From positions 1 through 38,116 of the forward strand of contig CATYVQ010000017.1 in NCBI GenBank assembly GCA_958413895.1: DNA of 38,116 nucleotides. The letters are read 5' to 3'. The number at the start of each line of letters is the position of its first letter. Position 1 is the stretch's first letter. The DNA is from an uncultured Collinsella sp. Lineage in GTDB: Bacteria > Actinomycetota > Coriobacteriia > Coriobacteriales > Coriobacteriaceae. This document shows positions 30,885 through 38,116 of this stretch, piece after piece. The position numbers were made by a program, and so were the translations under genes. The notes beneath the pieces are model-generated. The model had not been told where the DNA came from. It saw only the letters and a list, made by a program, of their open reading frames with translations, and did not search any database.

Positions 30885-31967
30885 TTACCAGATGCTCGGC
30901 CAGAGACCAAGCGGGCCAGCGCCCAGGATGCCAAGGACGAAGAGCAGGAGAATGCCCTTGGTCGGGGTCCAGCTGTGCTTAGCGAACATGTAGTAAAGCA
31001 GCAGCGTAAGCATAAGCGGGACGAGCTTCGGGACGATGGTGTTGAGGGTGTCGGCAACAGAGAAGTTGACCGGATCCTCGGTAACGGTGCCGTAGGTCAC
31101 GGACTCCATGCCGTTACCCAGATCGGTGACGCCGCACTCGACAGCGTTGCCGTCGGCATCGGAAGCGGTAAGGGCGTTGCCGTCCTTATCGGTCATGGCG
31201 ATGGTACCGGCCTCAGCGGTCTCGGTATCGATGCCCTCCATACCGGTGAAGTTCTCGGCCTCCTTCTCGGAGACGATCACGGTAGTAGCGGAGAGACCAC
31301 GGGTGGTGCCGTTGGGGATCTGGAGGTTGATCTGGGTGCCACCCATGGTGACGACCAGGCAACCGACGACGAAGACGCCCATGATGGAAGCGGCACGCGT
31401 GAAGGCCTGCATGTTGGCGGTCAGAGCGTCAATAGCGCTGGTGCCAAGCTTGTAGGACCAGTTCATGAGCCAGAAGCGCAGAGCGAACTGGACGACGTTG
31501 AAGATCACCAGGAAGATGATCGGTGCAGCGGCGTTGCCGTTGATGGCCATGTTGGAGGTGATGCCGGCCGTGATAGGCACGAGCGTCAGCCAGAACAGGG
31601 CGTCACCGATACCACCGAGCGGGCCCATTGCGGCGACGCGGACGGCGCGGATCGTGGGGATGTCAACCTTGTTCTGCTCGAGCGAAAGCACGATGCCCAT
31701 AACAAAGGTGACAAGGAACGGGTGGGTGTTGAAGAACTCCAGGTTGTGGCTCATGGAAGCCGCGAGGTCGTTCTTGTTGGTGTGGATCTTCTCCAGACCG
31801 GGGATGATGGAGTAGAGCCAGCCAGCGGCCTGCATGCGCTCGTAGTTGAACGATGCCTGCAGGAAGCAGGAGCGCCAAGCCATCTTGTTGAGGGTCTTCT
31901 GGTCGAGCTGCGGAGCAGGAGTGAGATCCTCGTAGTGCTCCGGGATCACATACTCATTAGATGCCAT
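30885..31967 (-). CDS. PTS mannose-family EIID with enlarged loop
   Basis: A 360-residue EIID membrane subunit. The N-terminal cytoplasmic part (TLNKMAWRSCFLQASFNYERMQ) and the GPLGGIGDALFW signature are clear, and the C-terminus has paired hydrophobic helices. Usual EIIDs have about 270-300 residues. The excess is a polar, Asp/Thr/Glu-rich insert at about residues 230-305, between GGTQINLQI and VADTLNTIVPKL, likely outside the membrane. ATG 31967 overlaps the end of EIIC by 11 bases and has GGAGGTGA upstream; the frame opens at 32000. It is the last gene of the PTS operon, probably for N-acetylgalactosamine. Confidence 0.88.
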   Translation of the reverse strand: MASNEYVIPEHYEDLTPAPQLDQKTLNKMAWRSCFLQASFNYERMQAAGWLYSIIPGLEKIHTNKNDLAASMSHNLEFFNTHPFLVTFVMGIVLSLEQNKVDIPTIRAVRVAAMGPLGGIGDALFWLTLVPITAGITSNMAINGNAAAPIIFLVIFNVVQFALRFWLMNWSYKLGTSAIDALTANMQAFTRAASIMGVFVVGCLVVTMGGTQINLQIPNGTTRGLSATTVIVSEKEAENFTGMEGIDTETAEAGTIAMTDKDGNALTASDADGNAVECGVTDLGNGMESVTYGTVTEDPVNFSVADTLNTIVPKLVPLMLTLLLYYMFAKHSWTPTKGILLLFVLGILGAGPLGLWPSIW

Positions 31968-32757
31968 CTTCGAAGTCACCTCCGTCAGAAACAGCTGCAC
32001 CCTTCAGCTCGGTCTGCTGCTGGAAGTCCCAGAAAGCGATGCCGAAGCCGATGAGAGCGAGGATGAGCAGAGCAGGGGTTGCCAGCGAATCGTTGGCCAC
32101 GGTGATGAGCGCGAGGCCAAAGCCCATGAGGAAGAAGCCCCACATATCGCGGTTCATCATAACCTTGAGCAGGACGGCGAAGCCGACGAAGCGCATCATG
32201 CCGCCTGCAGCGGACAGACCGGTCTGCAGCCAAGTCGGGATGGCGGAAGCGATGGTCTGACCAATGGTAGCGCCAGCGATGAAGAACAGGGTGACGACGA
32301 CAGCGAAGATCAGGCCGAGCAGAGCCATGGCGAAGTAGTTCAGGCGCTCGATGCCCTTGGTGTCCGCGTTGTGAGCCATGTTATCGGCCGTGGACATAAG
32401 CGGGGACATAAGCGTGAAGACCAGGGTAACGCCGAGCTGGCCAAGCAGAGCGAACGGAATGGCGAGACCGACTGCCGCGTTGGGCTCGAGGCCCGTGGCG
32501 ATAGCGAGAATGGCTGCCATGATGCCGCCGATGACGGCGTTAGGCGGCTGAGCGCCTCCGATCGGCATGTTGCCGATCGTCATGAGCTGATAGGTACCAC
32601 CCACGAGAAGACCGGTGTTGAGGTCGCCAAGGATAAGACCGATGACGGCGCCGGTGACGATGGGCTGATAGAGAGACTCGAGGAAGTCAAACTGGTCGAT
32701 TGCCGCGATGAACGTGACGACGAAGACCAGAGCGATCTGGATGATCGAGTATTCCAT
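31957..32757 (-). CDS. PTS mannose-family EIIC
   Basis: A 266-residue EIIC permease subunit with about six to eight hydrophobic segments and the family motif around GLLVGGTYQLMTIGNMPIGG. With EIID it forms the sugar channel. AAAGGAGGAG precedes the ATG at 32757. It follows EIIB by 90 bases and overlaps EIID. The agaC/agaW or manY names would both be possible; substrate is inferred from agaS and nagA/agaA only. Confidence 0.9.
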   Translation of the reverse strand: MEYSIIQIALVFVVTFIAAIDQFDFLESLYQPIVTGAVIGLILGDLNTGLLVGGTYQLMTIGNMPIGGAQPPNAVIGGIMAAILAIATGLEPNAAVGLAIPFALLGQLGVTLVFTLMSPLMSTADNMAHNADTKGIERLNYFAMALLGLIFAVVVTLFFIAGATIGQTIASAIPTWLQTGLSAAGGMMRFVGFAVLLKVMMNRDMWGFFLMGFGLALITVANDSLATPALLILALIGFGIAFWDFQQQTELKGAAVSDGGDFEDGI

Positions 32758-32847
32758 CTTGCTCCTCCTTTCAAAATGTATGTACGCACTTTGGATTTCA
32801 CGTACAGAACGTCAGGGTTTCACTCCTGACAACGTGGATCACGAGGA

Positions 32848-33330
32848 TTACGAGAAGAGCTTGCTCGTGTCCTCAACAGGCGTGCTCGGAACGCGCCTGA
32901 TCTCCAACTCCACCCCCAATTCCTGCAGCTCTTTAAACGCAGCGACATCCTCGTCGTTAACTGCGACGGAGGTGGCGACTTGGCGCTTTCCTTCCGACAT
33001 GTGCATGTTGCCGATGTTTACCTTCTTTATAGGCACACCGCCCTTGACGAGCGTAAGCACGTCTTCCGGTGTTTCGGCCACGATGAAGATCTTCTGGCGC
33101 GGGCTCGCCTTGCCAATGACGTCGATGGTCTTCTGCAGAGAGAAGAAACGCGTAGCGACGCCGGCGGGAGCGGCCATCTTCATGAGGTTCTGGCGCATGG
33201 TGTTGGACGCCACGTCGTCGTTGGCGACGAGGATGAGGTTGGAGCCCAGGGTGGAGTTCCACTGGGTGGCAACCTGACCATGAACCAGTCGGTTATCGAT
33301 GCGGGTAAGAAGAATGTTGGGTTCTGCCAT
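32848..33330 (-). CDS. PTS mannose-family EIIB
   Basis: A 160-residue EIIB of the mannose/sorbose family that takes phosphate from EIIA and passes it to the incoming sugar. The phospho-accepting His17 is in the RIDNRLVHGQVATQW motif, and LVKGGVPIKKVNIGNMH is the conserved core segment. GAAAGGA lies upstream of the ATG at 33330. It follows the YajC-like gene by 36 bases. The altered paralogue at 23281-23763 has a tyrosine at position 17. Confidence 0.92.
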   Translation of the reverse strand: MAEPNILLTRIDNRLVHGQVATQWNSTLGSNLILVANDDVASNTMRQNLMKMAAPAGVATRFFSLQKTIDVIGKASPRQKIFIVAETPEDVLTLVKGGVPIKKVNIGNMHMSEGKRQVATSVAVNDEDVAAFKELQELGVELEIRRVPSTPVEDTSKLFS

Positions 33331-33366
33331 GTTGATCAGCTTCCTTTCGTTATTTGCTGACGACAG

Positions 33367-33648
33367 TTACTTGATCTCCTGAATCGCGTAACGCGAAACA
33401 TCTACGACGGCTCCGGATCGGACTTTGATCTGGACCTTCTCGCCTTCGATGCCTTTGACGGTTCCGTAGATACCGCCGGCGAAAAGAACCTCTTGACCCG
33501 GCTTGAGCTCGGTGTGCAGCTCCTTGAAGTACTTCTGCTTCTTCTTCATGTTGATTTGCGACCAGATGGTGTAAATCAAGCCCATGATGACAAGCAGGCC
33601 TAAAAGGGCGACCGAGGAGCTCAGGACGTTGGCTCCGAAATCGGCCAT
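33367..33648 (-). CDS. YajC-like membrane protein inside the PTS operon
   Basis: A 93-residue protein with one membrane helix (about residues 10-28) and a small basic then beta-rich cytoplasmic domain (LKPGQEVLFAGGIYGTVKGIEGEKVQIKV pattern, read in parts), as in YajC of the Sec-DF-YajC complex. Its ATG overlaps the EIIA stop by one base (TAATG on the minus strand), so it is translationally coupled to a sugar transporter, not to secDF. It may assist insertion or stability of EIIC/EIID; that is inference. Confidence 0.82.
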   Translation of the reverse strand: MADFGANVLSSSVALLGLLVIMGLIYTIWSQINMKKKQKYFKELHTELKPGQEVLFAGGIYGTVKGIEGEKVQIKVRSGAVVDVSRYAIQEIK

Positions 33649-34091
33649 TAGATGCCGTCCTCGTCGCCGAAGATATCCTCTTCGTCGGAGCCGGCAACGG
33701 ATGCGACCGTCTGGGCGGTGATGCCCGTCTGGCCAACGGTCACGGCCTGCTCGCCAAGCTCGGCGAGCGTGGCGTTGCCGCGGAGGAACAGAAGCTCAAT
33801 AACCATGGGAAGGTTGGTGCCGGTCAGAACCTCGACGTTGTCGACATCCTGGGCAATCATCATCGCCTGGTTGAACGGGGTGCCACCAAGCAGGTCGGTA
33901 AAGACGAGCACGCCATCGCACTCCTCGCGCATGGCGGTAATAGCGGCGCGGAGATCCTCACCGTAGGAAGCAGCCTGGTCGCCCTCAAAAGGAACGACGG
34001 TAAAAGCGGGCTGGTCGCCAGCAACCATAGCGATAGCGCTTGCGAGGCCGGGTGCGAACTGTCCATGACCGGTAAGAATAAAGCCAACCAT
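33648..34091 (-). CDS. PTS mannose-family EIIA
   Basis: A 147-residue EIIA of the mannose family, phosphorylated by HPr at His9 in the ILTGHGQF motif, with the FTDLLGGTPFNQA segment typical of this fold. It gives its phosphate to EIIB. An acidic tail (SDEEDIFGDEDGI) extends past the usual domain. GGAAGGG precedes the ATG at 34091. It is the first gene of the operon EIIA-yajC-EIIB-EIIC-EIID, with GntR-type sites and 21-base-spaced pairs upstream. Confidence 0.92.
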   Translation of the reverse strand: MVGFILTGHGQFAPGLASAIAMVAGDQPAFTVVPFEGDQAASYGEDLRAAITAMREECDGVLVFTDLLGGTPFNQAMMIAQDVDNVEVLTGTNLPMVIELLFLRGNATLAELGEQAVTVGQTGITAQTVASVAGSDEEDIFGDEDGI

Positions 34092-34206
34092 TCAAATTTC
34101 CCTTCCGAAGGTGTGTACGATCTGAGTCCGATGATTTTCGGAAGCCAGCGGGCGCTCGCCCTTAAAGCTTCTTAGAAAGCGTACTTTGAAGACCAGTGGT
34201 TTCTAA

Positions 34207-34220
34207 ACTGGTAGTAACCA
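34207..34220. promoter_or_regulatory. Candidate GntR/UTRA operator at the PTS operon
   Basis: ACTGGTAGTAACCA shares its core with the palindrome before agaS (29915-29928), placing both operons under the GntR regulator by inference. Confidence 0.6.
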
Positions 34221-34294
34221 CGTGATGTGTTGTTGTCACTATATCACCCCAGAAGAGGTCGCTTTCGTTGATTCATACGGTAAAACGTTTTTGC

Positions 34295-34328
34295 ACCGCT
34301 CACGGTGATAAATCGACCGTTTACCGGT
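34295..34328. promoter_or_regulatory. Paired 21-base-period motif, PTS copy 1
   Basis: ACCGCTCACGGT (34295) and ACCGTTTACCGGT (34316) are exactly 21 bases apart. The second is nearly a perfect palindrome with its flanks (CGACCG and CGGTCG). Confidence 0.5.
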
Positions 34329-34512
34329 CGTTAACACTTCTACCTGCGGTTTTGAAACCGTTCCGAAATGCTTTGGCAAAAGATCGGATCTTTTCCTGTG
34401 TCTAAACAACGCAGGGCGGCTAAAAATAGCGTGTAGAAAAATTGCAGGTCATTGTGAAGATATGTGAATTGGTCTTTTTGACTTAATACCAGTTAGAACC
34501 AGTTTTGAGATT

Positions 34513-34546
34513 ATCGGTGAACGGTAGTTTTCGACCGTTCACCGGT
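34513..34546. promoter_or_regulatory. Paired 21-base-period motif, PTS copy 2
   Basis: ATCGGTGAACGGT (34513) and ACCGTTCACCGGT (34534) are exactly 21 bases apart. The first is the reverse-strand form of the second at 12 of 13 positions. Confidence 0.5.
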
Positions 34547-34646
34547 CACTTGCAATCGTTTGCAGTTGTTTTCCCAGATGAATTAGGGAAACGCGATGGA
34601 ACGCTTGCGCGGGCGCGAGGCCTATCCTATTGATTTCGGCAACAAA

Positions 34647-34681
34647 AAGCCCGCTAGAACGTTGTCCGTTCTAGCGGGCTT
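34647..34681 (-). terminator. Terminator of the anchored SurA-like gene
   Basis: A perfect 14-base stem, AAGCCCGCTAGAAC (34647-34660) with GTTCTAGCGGGCTT (34668-34681), followed on the minus strand by TTTTTGTTG. It lies about 40 bases past the stop at 34722. Confidence 0.9.
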
Positions 34682-34721
34682 AATCAGGTGATCGGTTAGC
34701 GCGCAGTAGTGCAGGCAAACC

Positions 34722-35807
34722 TTACGCAAACAGGCCGTAGATGCTGATGTTGGCCTTGGCGTAGAGGCCGTTGGCGTACTCGGTCCACTTGGAGCTGGCG
34801 CTCGAAGCCTGCGAGGAGTACTGCTGGTAGGCAGTGTAGTAGGCGGTCATGGCCTGCTTGTAGGTGGCGCTATCGGCCGTAAAGGCATCGTCGGCAAAGG
34901 CCTTGGCATAGGTGCTGTCGGCATCCTTCCAGGTGCCCTTCTCGCTATCCCACTCGTCGCCGGCAAGGTTGATGATGTAGTCGGCGTAGTCCTTGCTCGC
35001 GGTCTCCTCGTTGCCGTCAGCAGGCTCGGTCGGAGCGGTCGGCATGCTTGCGGAGCCGTCGCCAACCTTCTTCTTATAGAGCTTCTGCAGCGTCGCGGAC
35101 TGACGGACGATCTGCTTGGCCTGGTCCTTGGACACGCCGTACTGCTTGGCCATGGTCTTGTAGTCGGAGGTGCCGATGGAATCCTCGGCGTACTGCTTCA
35201 TTTCCTTGGAAGAGACAGTAATGCCCTCGTCCTCGGCAGCGTCCAGCAGAATCTGGTTGCGCACGTAGGACAGGATAACGTCGGCAGACGGAGCGGTGTA
35301 GTTGCCGTCGTCGTCCTTGACGGTGTCGAGGCTGTACTGGCTCTCGATGGCCTCGCGCGCGGTGATGTCGCTTTTCTTGCCGTTGTAGCTATAGCTTGCC
35401 ACGGTCGAATCGAGCTGGTCCTCGGTGAGGGTCGCCGAGCCGACGCCCTTGCCGCCAAAACCACCGTTACCGATAAAGAAGCCGACCACGGCGGCAATCA
35501 CGACGGCGACCACAAAGGCGGCAATCATCGTCTTCTTGTGCTTGGATGTATGGTCGTCTTCGTCGGAGTCGTCGTCCTCGTCCTGCTCCTCGGGCATCAG
35601 ATTCTCGTCAGCGGCATCCGCGGCAATCTGAGCCTCCAGGCGGGCGTCCTCCTCCTCGGCCGTCGTACCGGCAGCAATGTGCTCGGCAGACGTACCGGCG
35701 ACCAGATCGATCTTCTCGTCCTCATCACCGTCGGGTCCTTCGCCGCGCTCGATGATCTGGATGCCGTCGATCTCGTCCTTCTCGTCCTTCTTTTGAATCA
35801 GACCCAT
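34722..35807 (-). CDS. Membrane-anchored SurA/PrsA-like protein
   Basis: A 361-residue protein with a long acidic cytoplasmic head (about 1-90, rich in Asp/Glu), one membrane helix near 92-115 ending in a Gly-rich turn, and an extracellular part. Residues about 130-260 (LDSTVASY, ILSYVRNQILLDAAEDEGITVSS, AKQYGVSKDQAKQIV) resemble the N-terminal helical domain of SurA/PrsA chaperones; no PPIase domain is visible. The Ser/Ala/Tyr-rich tail is low in complexity. AAGGAG precedes the ATG at 35807. It could help fold exported proteins; the call is tentative. Confidence 0.65.
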   Translation of the reverse strand: MGLIQKKDEKDEIDGIQIIERGEGPDGDEDEKIDLVAGTSAEHIAAGTTAEEEDARLEAQIAADAADENLMPEEQDEDDDSDEDDHTSKHKKTMIAAFVVAVVIAAVVGFFIGNGGFGGKGVGSATLTEDQLDSTVASYSYNGKKSDITAREAIESQYSLDTVKDDDGNYTAPSADVILSYVRNQILLDAAEDEGITVSSKEMKQYAEDSIGTSDYKTMAKQYGVSKDQAKQIVRQSATLQKLYKKKVGDGSASMPTAPTEPADGNEETASKDYADYIINLAGDEWDSEKGTWKDADSTYAKAFADDAFTADSATYKQAMTAYYTAYQQYSSQASSASSKWTEYANGLYAKANISIYGLFA

Positions 35808-35845
35808 ATCAGTTACTCCTTGTTAGGAAACATAGTCCGCAATAG

Positions 35846-35874
35846 AATACGCCCGACAGAGCGCCGGGCGTATT
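35846..35874 (-). terminator. Hairpin downstream of isocitrate dehydrogenase
   Basis: AATACGCCCG (35846-35855) pairs with CGGGCGTATT (35865-35874). It lies 60 bases past the icd stop; the T-run on the minus strand is weak (TCTATT). Confidence 0.65.
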
Positions 35875-35933
35875 GATTCTTAGGTTATACGCAAACACTT
35901 AAGTACTATTTAGGCGTTTGCAGTCTGCATGCC

Positions 35934-37019
35934 TTAGGCCAGGTGCGCGATAACGGCATCGGCAAAGGCCTGCGTGCCCACAGCGCCCTCAACGGAGCCG
36001 GTCTGGGCACGACGAACGTCGCCGGTAACCTGCTCACCCTCGTCGAGCGTGGTAGAAACGGCGGCGCGAATGCGATTGGCCGCGTCGTTCTCGCCCAGGT
36101 GATCGAGCATCATAGCCGCAGACAGAATCTCGGCCGTGGGGTTAGCGATATCCTGGCCAGCGATATCGGGCGCGGAGCCGTGCGTTGCCTCAAAGATTGC
36201 GCAGTCGGCACCGATGTTGGAGCCAGGAGCCATACCCAGACCGCCCACTAGGCCGGCGCACAGGTCGCTCACGATGTCGCCGTACAGGTTGGGCAGCACC
36301 AGGACATCGAAGTCGTTGGGGTTCTGGACCAGGCCCATGCAGGTGGCGTCGACAATCTTGTCGTTGAACTCGATATCGGGATAGTTGGCGGCCACCTCGC
36401 GCGCCACGCGCAGGAACAGGCCGTCGGTCGCCTTCATGATGTTGGCCTTATGCACGGCCGTCACCTTTTTGCGGCCGCAGCGGCGAGCATACTCAAAGGC
36501 ATACTCCACAATGCGGCGGCTCTTGGCGATGGAGATCGGCTTGATTGAAATGGCGGAATCAGCGGCGAAGGTCTTCTGACCCGAGCGCTCGACAAGCTGC
36601 GAGAGCTCCTCGACCTCGGCAGCGCCCTCATCGAACTCGATGCCGGCGTAGAGGTCCTCGGTGTTCTCGCGCACGATGACCAGGTCGACGTCGCGGAAGC
36701 GCGAGCCGTCGCCCGGCTGCGACAGGCAGGGGCGCACGCAAGCGTACAGGTCGAAGTGCTTGCGCAGGGCCACGTTAACGCTGCGGAAACCCGTGCCGAC
36801 CGGCGTGGTGATGGGGCCCTTGATGGCAACCTTGGTCTCGGCGACCGCATCGAGCACATGCTGGGGCAGCGGCGTGCCAAACTCGTCCATGACGCCGGCG
36901 CCGGCCTCCTGGACATTCCAGTTGATCTGGACACCGGTGGCCTCGACCACGCGGCGCATGGCCTGCGTAATCTCGGGACCGATACCGTCACCGGGGATCA
37001 GGACTACATCGTGCGCCAT
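35934..37019 (-). CDS. icd: Isocitrate dehydrogenase, NAD-type
   Basis: A 361-residue beta-decarboxylating dehydrogenase that oxidises isocitrate to 2-oxoglutarate. IPGDGIGPEIT opens the protein, VRENTEDLYAGIE is the substrate loop of the isocitrate rather than the isopropylmalate branch, and NLYGDIVSDLCAGLVGGLGM is the metal-binding signature. The length suits the short homomeric NAD-type enzymes. GAGGAG precedes the ATG at 37019, and the stop of the upstream gene lies 6 bases before. Isopropylmalate or homoisocitrate dehydrogenase is possible but less likely. Confidence 0.87.
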   Translation of the reverse strand: MAHDVVLIPGDGIGPEITQAMRRVVEATGVQINWNVQEAGAGVMDEFGTPLPQHVLDAVAETKVAIKGPITTPVGTGFRSVNVALRKHFDLYACVRPCLSQPGDGSRFRDVDLVIVRENTEDLYAGIEFDEGAAEVEELSQLVERSGQKTFAADSAISIKPISIAKSRRIVEYAFEYARRCGRKKVTAVHKANIMKATDGLFLRVAREVAANYPDIEFNDKIVDATCMGLVQNPNDFDVLVLPNLYGDIVSDLCAGLVGGLGMAPGSNIGADCAIFEATHGSAPDIAGQDIANPTAEILSAAMMLDHLGENDAANRIRAAVSTTLDEGEQVTGDVRRAQTGSVEGAVGTQAFADAVIAHLA

Positions 37020-37025
37020 AATCTG

Positions 37026-37724
37026 TTACTCCTCGTCTTCGGCGTCGTCAGATTTTTTAACGCTAGCACGCTTCTTCTTTTTGGAGAGATCCAGGCCAAA
37101 ACGTTTAACAAGCATTTCGCAAATCTCGCTCGAACGGGCCTTGAGATAGCTGCCCTTACCGTTCTCGGCATCGAACTTAAGGCGCAGCGCGAGCTTCTCG
37201 GCGACCTCGGCGTCAATCTCGCCCTGGCCAAACTCGTACAGGCAACCGAGCATGTCGCGATACTCGAGGTCGCCGTGGTAGCACTGGATGGCCTCGTCCA
37301 GGATGGGCCAAGCCTCGCGCGAACGCTCGACGCTCGTGGCGCCCCACACACACAGCAGGCGGAAGGCGGCGTAACGCAGCGTGGAGGAAATCTCGTCGAA
37401 CAGCGCAGTCTCGGCGCCCTCAAAGGCATCGCCCAGCTGCTCGGGGCAGGTGGCGGCGAGCGCCGCCAGGGCATCGAGGGCCTCCCAGCGGGTCTGAGCC
37501 TCGGGGCGGTCGAGTGCCTCGATCAGCGCGGGCACGCAGGGCACGACGCGCTGCGGATCGCGCTCGGCCAGCAGGTGCAGCACGCGGGCGGCAAACTGGC
37601 GGATACGGCGCGTGGGGCAGCCGAGCTCCTTGACCAGACGGTCGACGGCGTTCTCGTTCTCCTCTGCCAGCTGAAGCTGTGCCAGCTCCTCGTCGGTGAG
37701 CTGTTCTTCCTTGTTTTCTGCCAT
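37026..37724 (-). CDS. HEAT-like repeat protein, hypothetical
   Basis: A 232-residue, largely helical cytoplasmic protein. Repeating units of about 35-40 residues with Leu/Ala-rich helices (RRIRQFAARVLHLLAER, TRWEALDALAALAAT, LRYAAFRLLCVWGA) suggest HEAT-type repeats, followed by a basic tail (KKKKRASVKKSDDAEDEE). Such proteins usually act as binding scaffolds. GAAGAGG precedes the ATG at 37724. It is probably cotranscribed with icd and the partial gene upstream. Function is not known to me. Confidence 0.72.
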   Translation of the reverse strand: MAENKEEQLTDEELAQLQLAEENENAVDRLVKELGCPTRRIRQFAARVLHLLAERDPQRVVPCVPALIEALDRPEAQTRWEALDALAALAATCPEQLGDAFEGAETALFDEISSTLRYAAFRLLCVWGATSVERSREAWPILDEAIQCYHGDLEYRDMLGCLYEFGQGEIDAEVAEKLALRLKFDAENGKGSYLKARSSEICEMLVKRFGLDLSKKKKRASVKKSDDAEDEE

Positions 37725-37739
37725 AGTTACCTCTTCTTA

Positions 37740-38116
37740 CTATTTCTTAGCGTGCTTGCCAGCACCCTTGCTGTCATCGGTGACCGAGATGAGCTGTCGG
37801 TCGGCTGCACCATTGTGACGCGCGCGGCGGCGCTCCTCGGCGTCGCCCGCATCGGCGGCGGCGCGGTGTGCCTTGTTGACGTTAAAGACCTCATCGTGCT
37901 TGCGCCATGGGCCGACGGACTCGCCAAAGCTCATCTTAAGACCGGCGATAAAACCGCCGAGCCAGCCGATCGGCGCAAACTGCACCAGCGGGAACAGCGA
38001 GAACACCCAGGTCAGCAGGACGACTGCCGCCGCTCCCGCAAAGTTGGCGATCCAGTAGTCGCGCTTGGTGATGACGCGCTTTTCGCACGCCCACTGGCCG
38101 CACAAAAAGCCGATGT
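37740..38116 (-). CDS. Partial membrane protein at the window edge
   Basis: The leftward frame ends at 37740 and stays open to the window edge; the nearest start inside (TTG at 38105) has no support, so the true start is beyond 38116. The visible part of about 125 residues begins GQWACEKRVITKRDYW, has two hydrophobic segments (AGAAAVVLLTWVFSLFPLV and IGWLGGFIAGLK), and ends in a charged cytoplasmic tail. The family is not recognised. It is 15 bases from the HEAT-like gene and probably in the same operon. Confidence 0.7.
   Translation of the reverse strand, partial: IGFLCGQWACEKRVITKRDYWIANFAGAAAVVLLTWVFSLFPLVQFAPIGWLGGFIAGLKMSFGESVGPWRKHDEVFNVNKAHRAAADAGDAEERRRARHNGAADRQLISVTDDSKGAGKHAKK

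Larger units (their letters stand above)
34092..34640. promoter_or_regulatory. Long control region of the mannose-family PTS operon
   Basis: No gene is supported in this long AT-richer stretch. It contains ACCAGTGGT at 34192-34200 and ACTGGTAGTAACCA at 34207-34220, two ACCAGTTAGA/ACCAGTTTTG direct repeats at 34488-34508, and two 21-base-spaced pairs (34295/34316 and 34513/34534). A leftward TATAGT -10-like box lies at about 34233-34238. The size suggests several regulators act here. Confidence 0.55.

Overview
The window looks like a chromosomal carbohydrate-use region of a GC-rich, fermentative Gram-positive gut actinobacterium, most likely Collinsella or a close Coriobacteriia relative. I infer this from the high GC content, the many paralogous PTS systems beside LacI, DeoR and GntR regulators, the Firmicutes-like tagatose-6-phosphate lactose pathway in an actinobacterial codon style, and the GGAG-type ribosome sites. 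No database search was possible.

Left part (1-5400): a leftward lac operon, lacA-lacB-lacX(epimerase)-lacC, turns galactose-6-phosphate into tagatose-1,6-bisphosphate. No lacD aldolase is present. A leftward hypothetical membrane protein and a single lactose-type EIIA (lacF) follow.

Middle part (5400-20250): three cassettes, each with a leftward LacI repressor and a rightward lactose-type PTS EIICB plus a LacG-like 6-phospho-beta-galactosidase. Gene order is EII-lacG, lacG-EII, EII-lacG. The second EII carries a 1-base deletion in the codon of a conserved glutamate. Each cassette ends with a hairpin terminator and then, about 20 bases later, a tandem array of 65-base palindromes with a period near 80 (2, 3 and 2 copies).

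Centre right (20250-24250): a Phd/RelE-type toxin-antitoxin pair, a DeoR/LacR-type regulator, galactose mutarotase, a 155-base element with inverted-repeat ends, an orphan mannose-family EIIB with the active histidine replaced by tyrosine, and a tRNA-Thr(CGT).

Right part (24250-34700): an N-acetylgalactosamine-type locus: NanQ-like protein, a second lacC, a deleted second lacX, a flavodoxin, a deacetylase (nagA/agaA) plus a stray copy of its 3' end, agaS, a GntR/UTRA regulator, and a mannose-family PTS operon EIIA-YajC-like-EIIB-EIIC-EIID. Both halves of the window lead to tagatose-6-phosphate. The right edge (34700-38116) holds housekeeping-like genes: an anchored SurA-like protein, isocitrate dehydrogenase, a HEAT-like protein and a partial membrane protein.

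The regulatory DNA is unusually rich. The three LacI cassettes each have their own operator on the plan AATGnnnACGTnnnCATT. A different motif, a quasi-palindrome near ACCGTTCACCGGT, occurs as pairs exactly 21 bases apart at seven places, all in front of lac or PTS operons, and suggests a shared global regulator. CTGGT-N4-ACCAG sites fit the GntR protein, and GAACA repeats with a 10-base period fit the DeoR protein.
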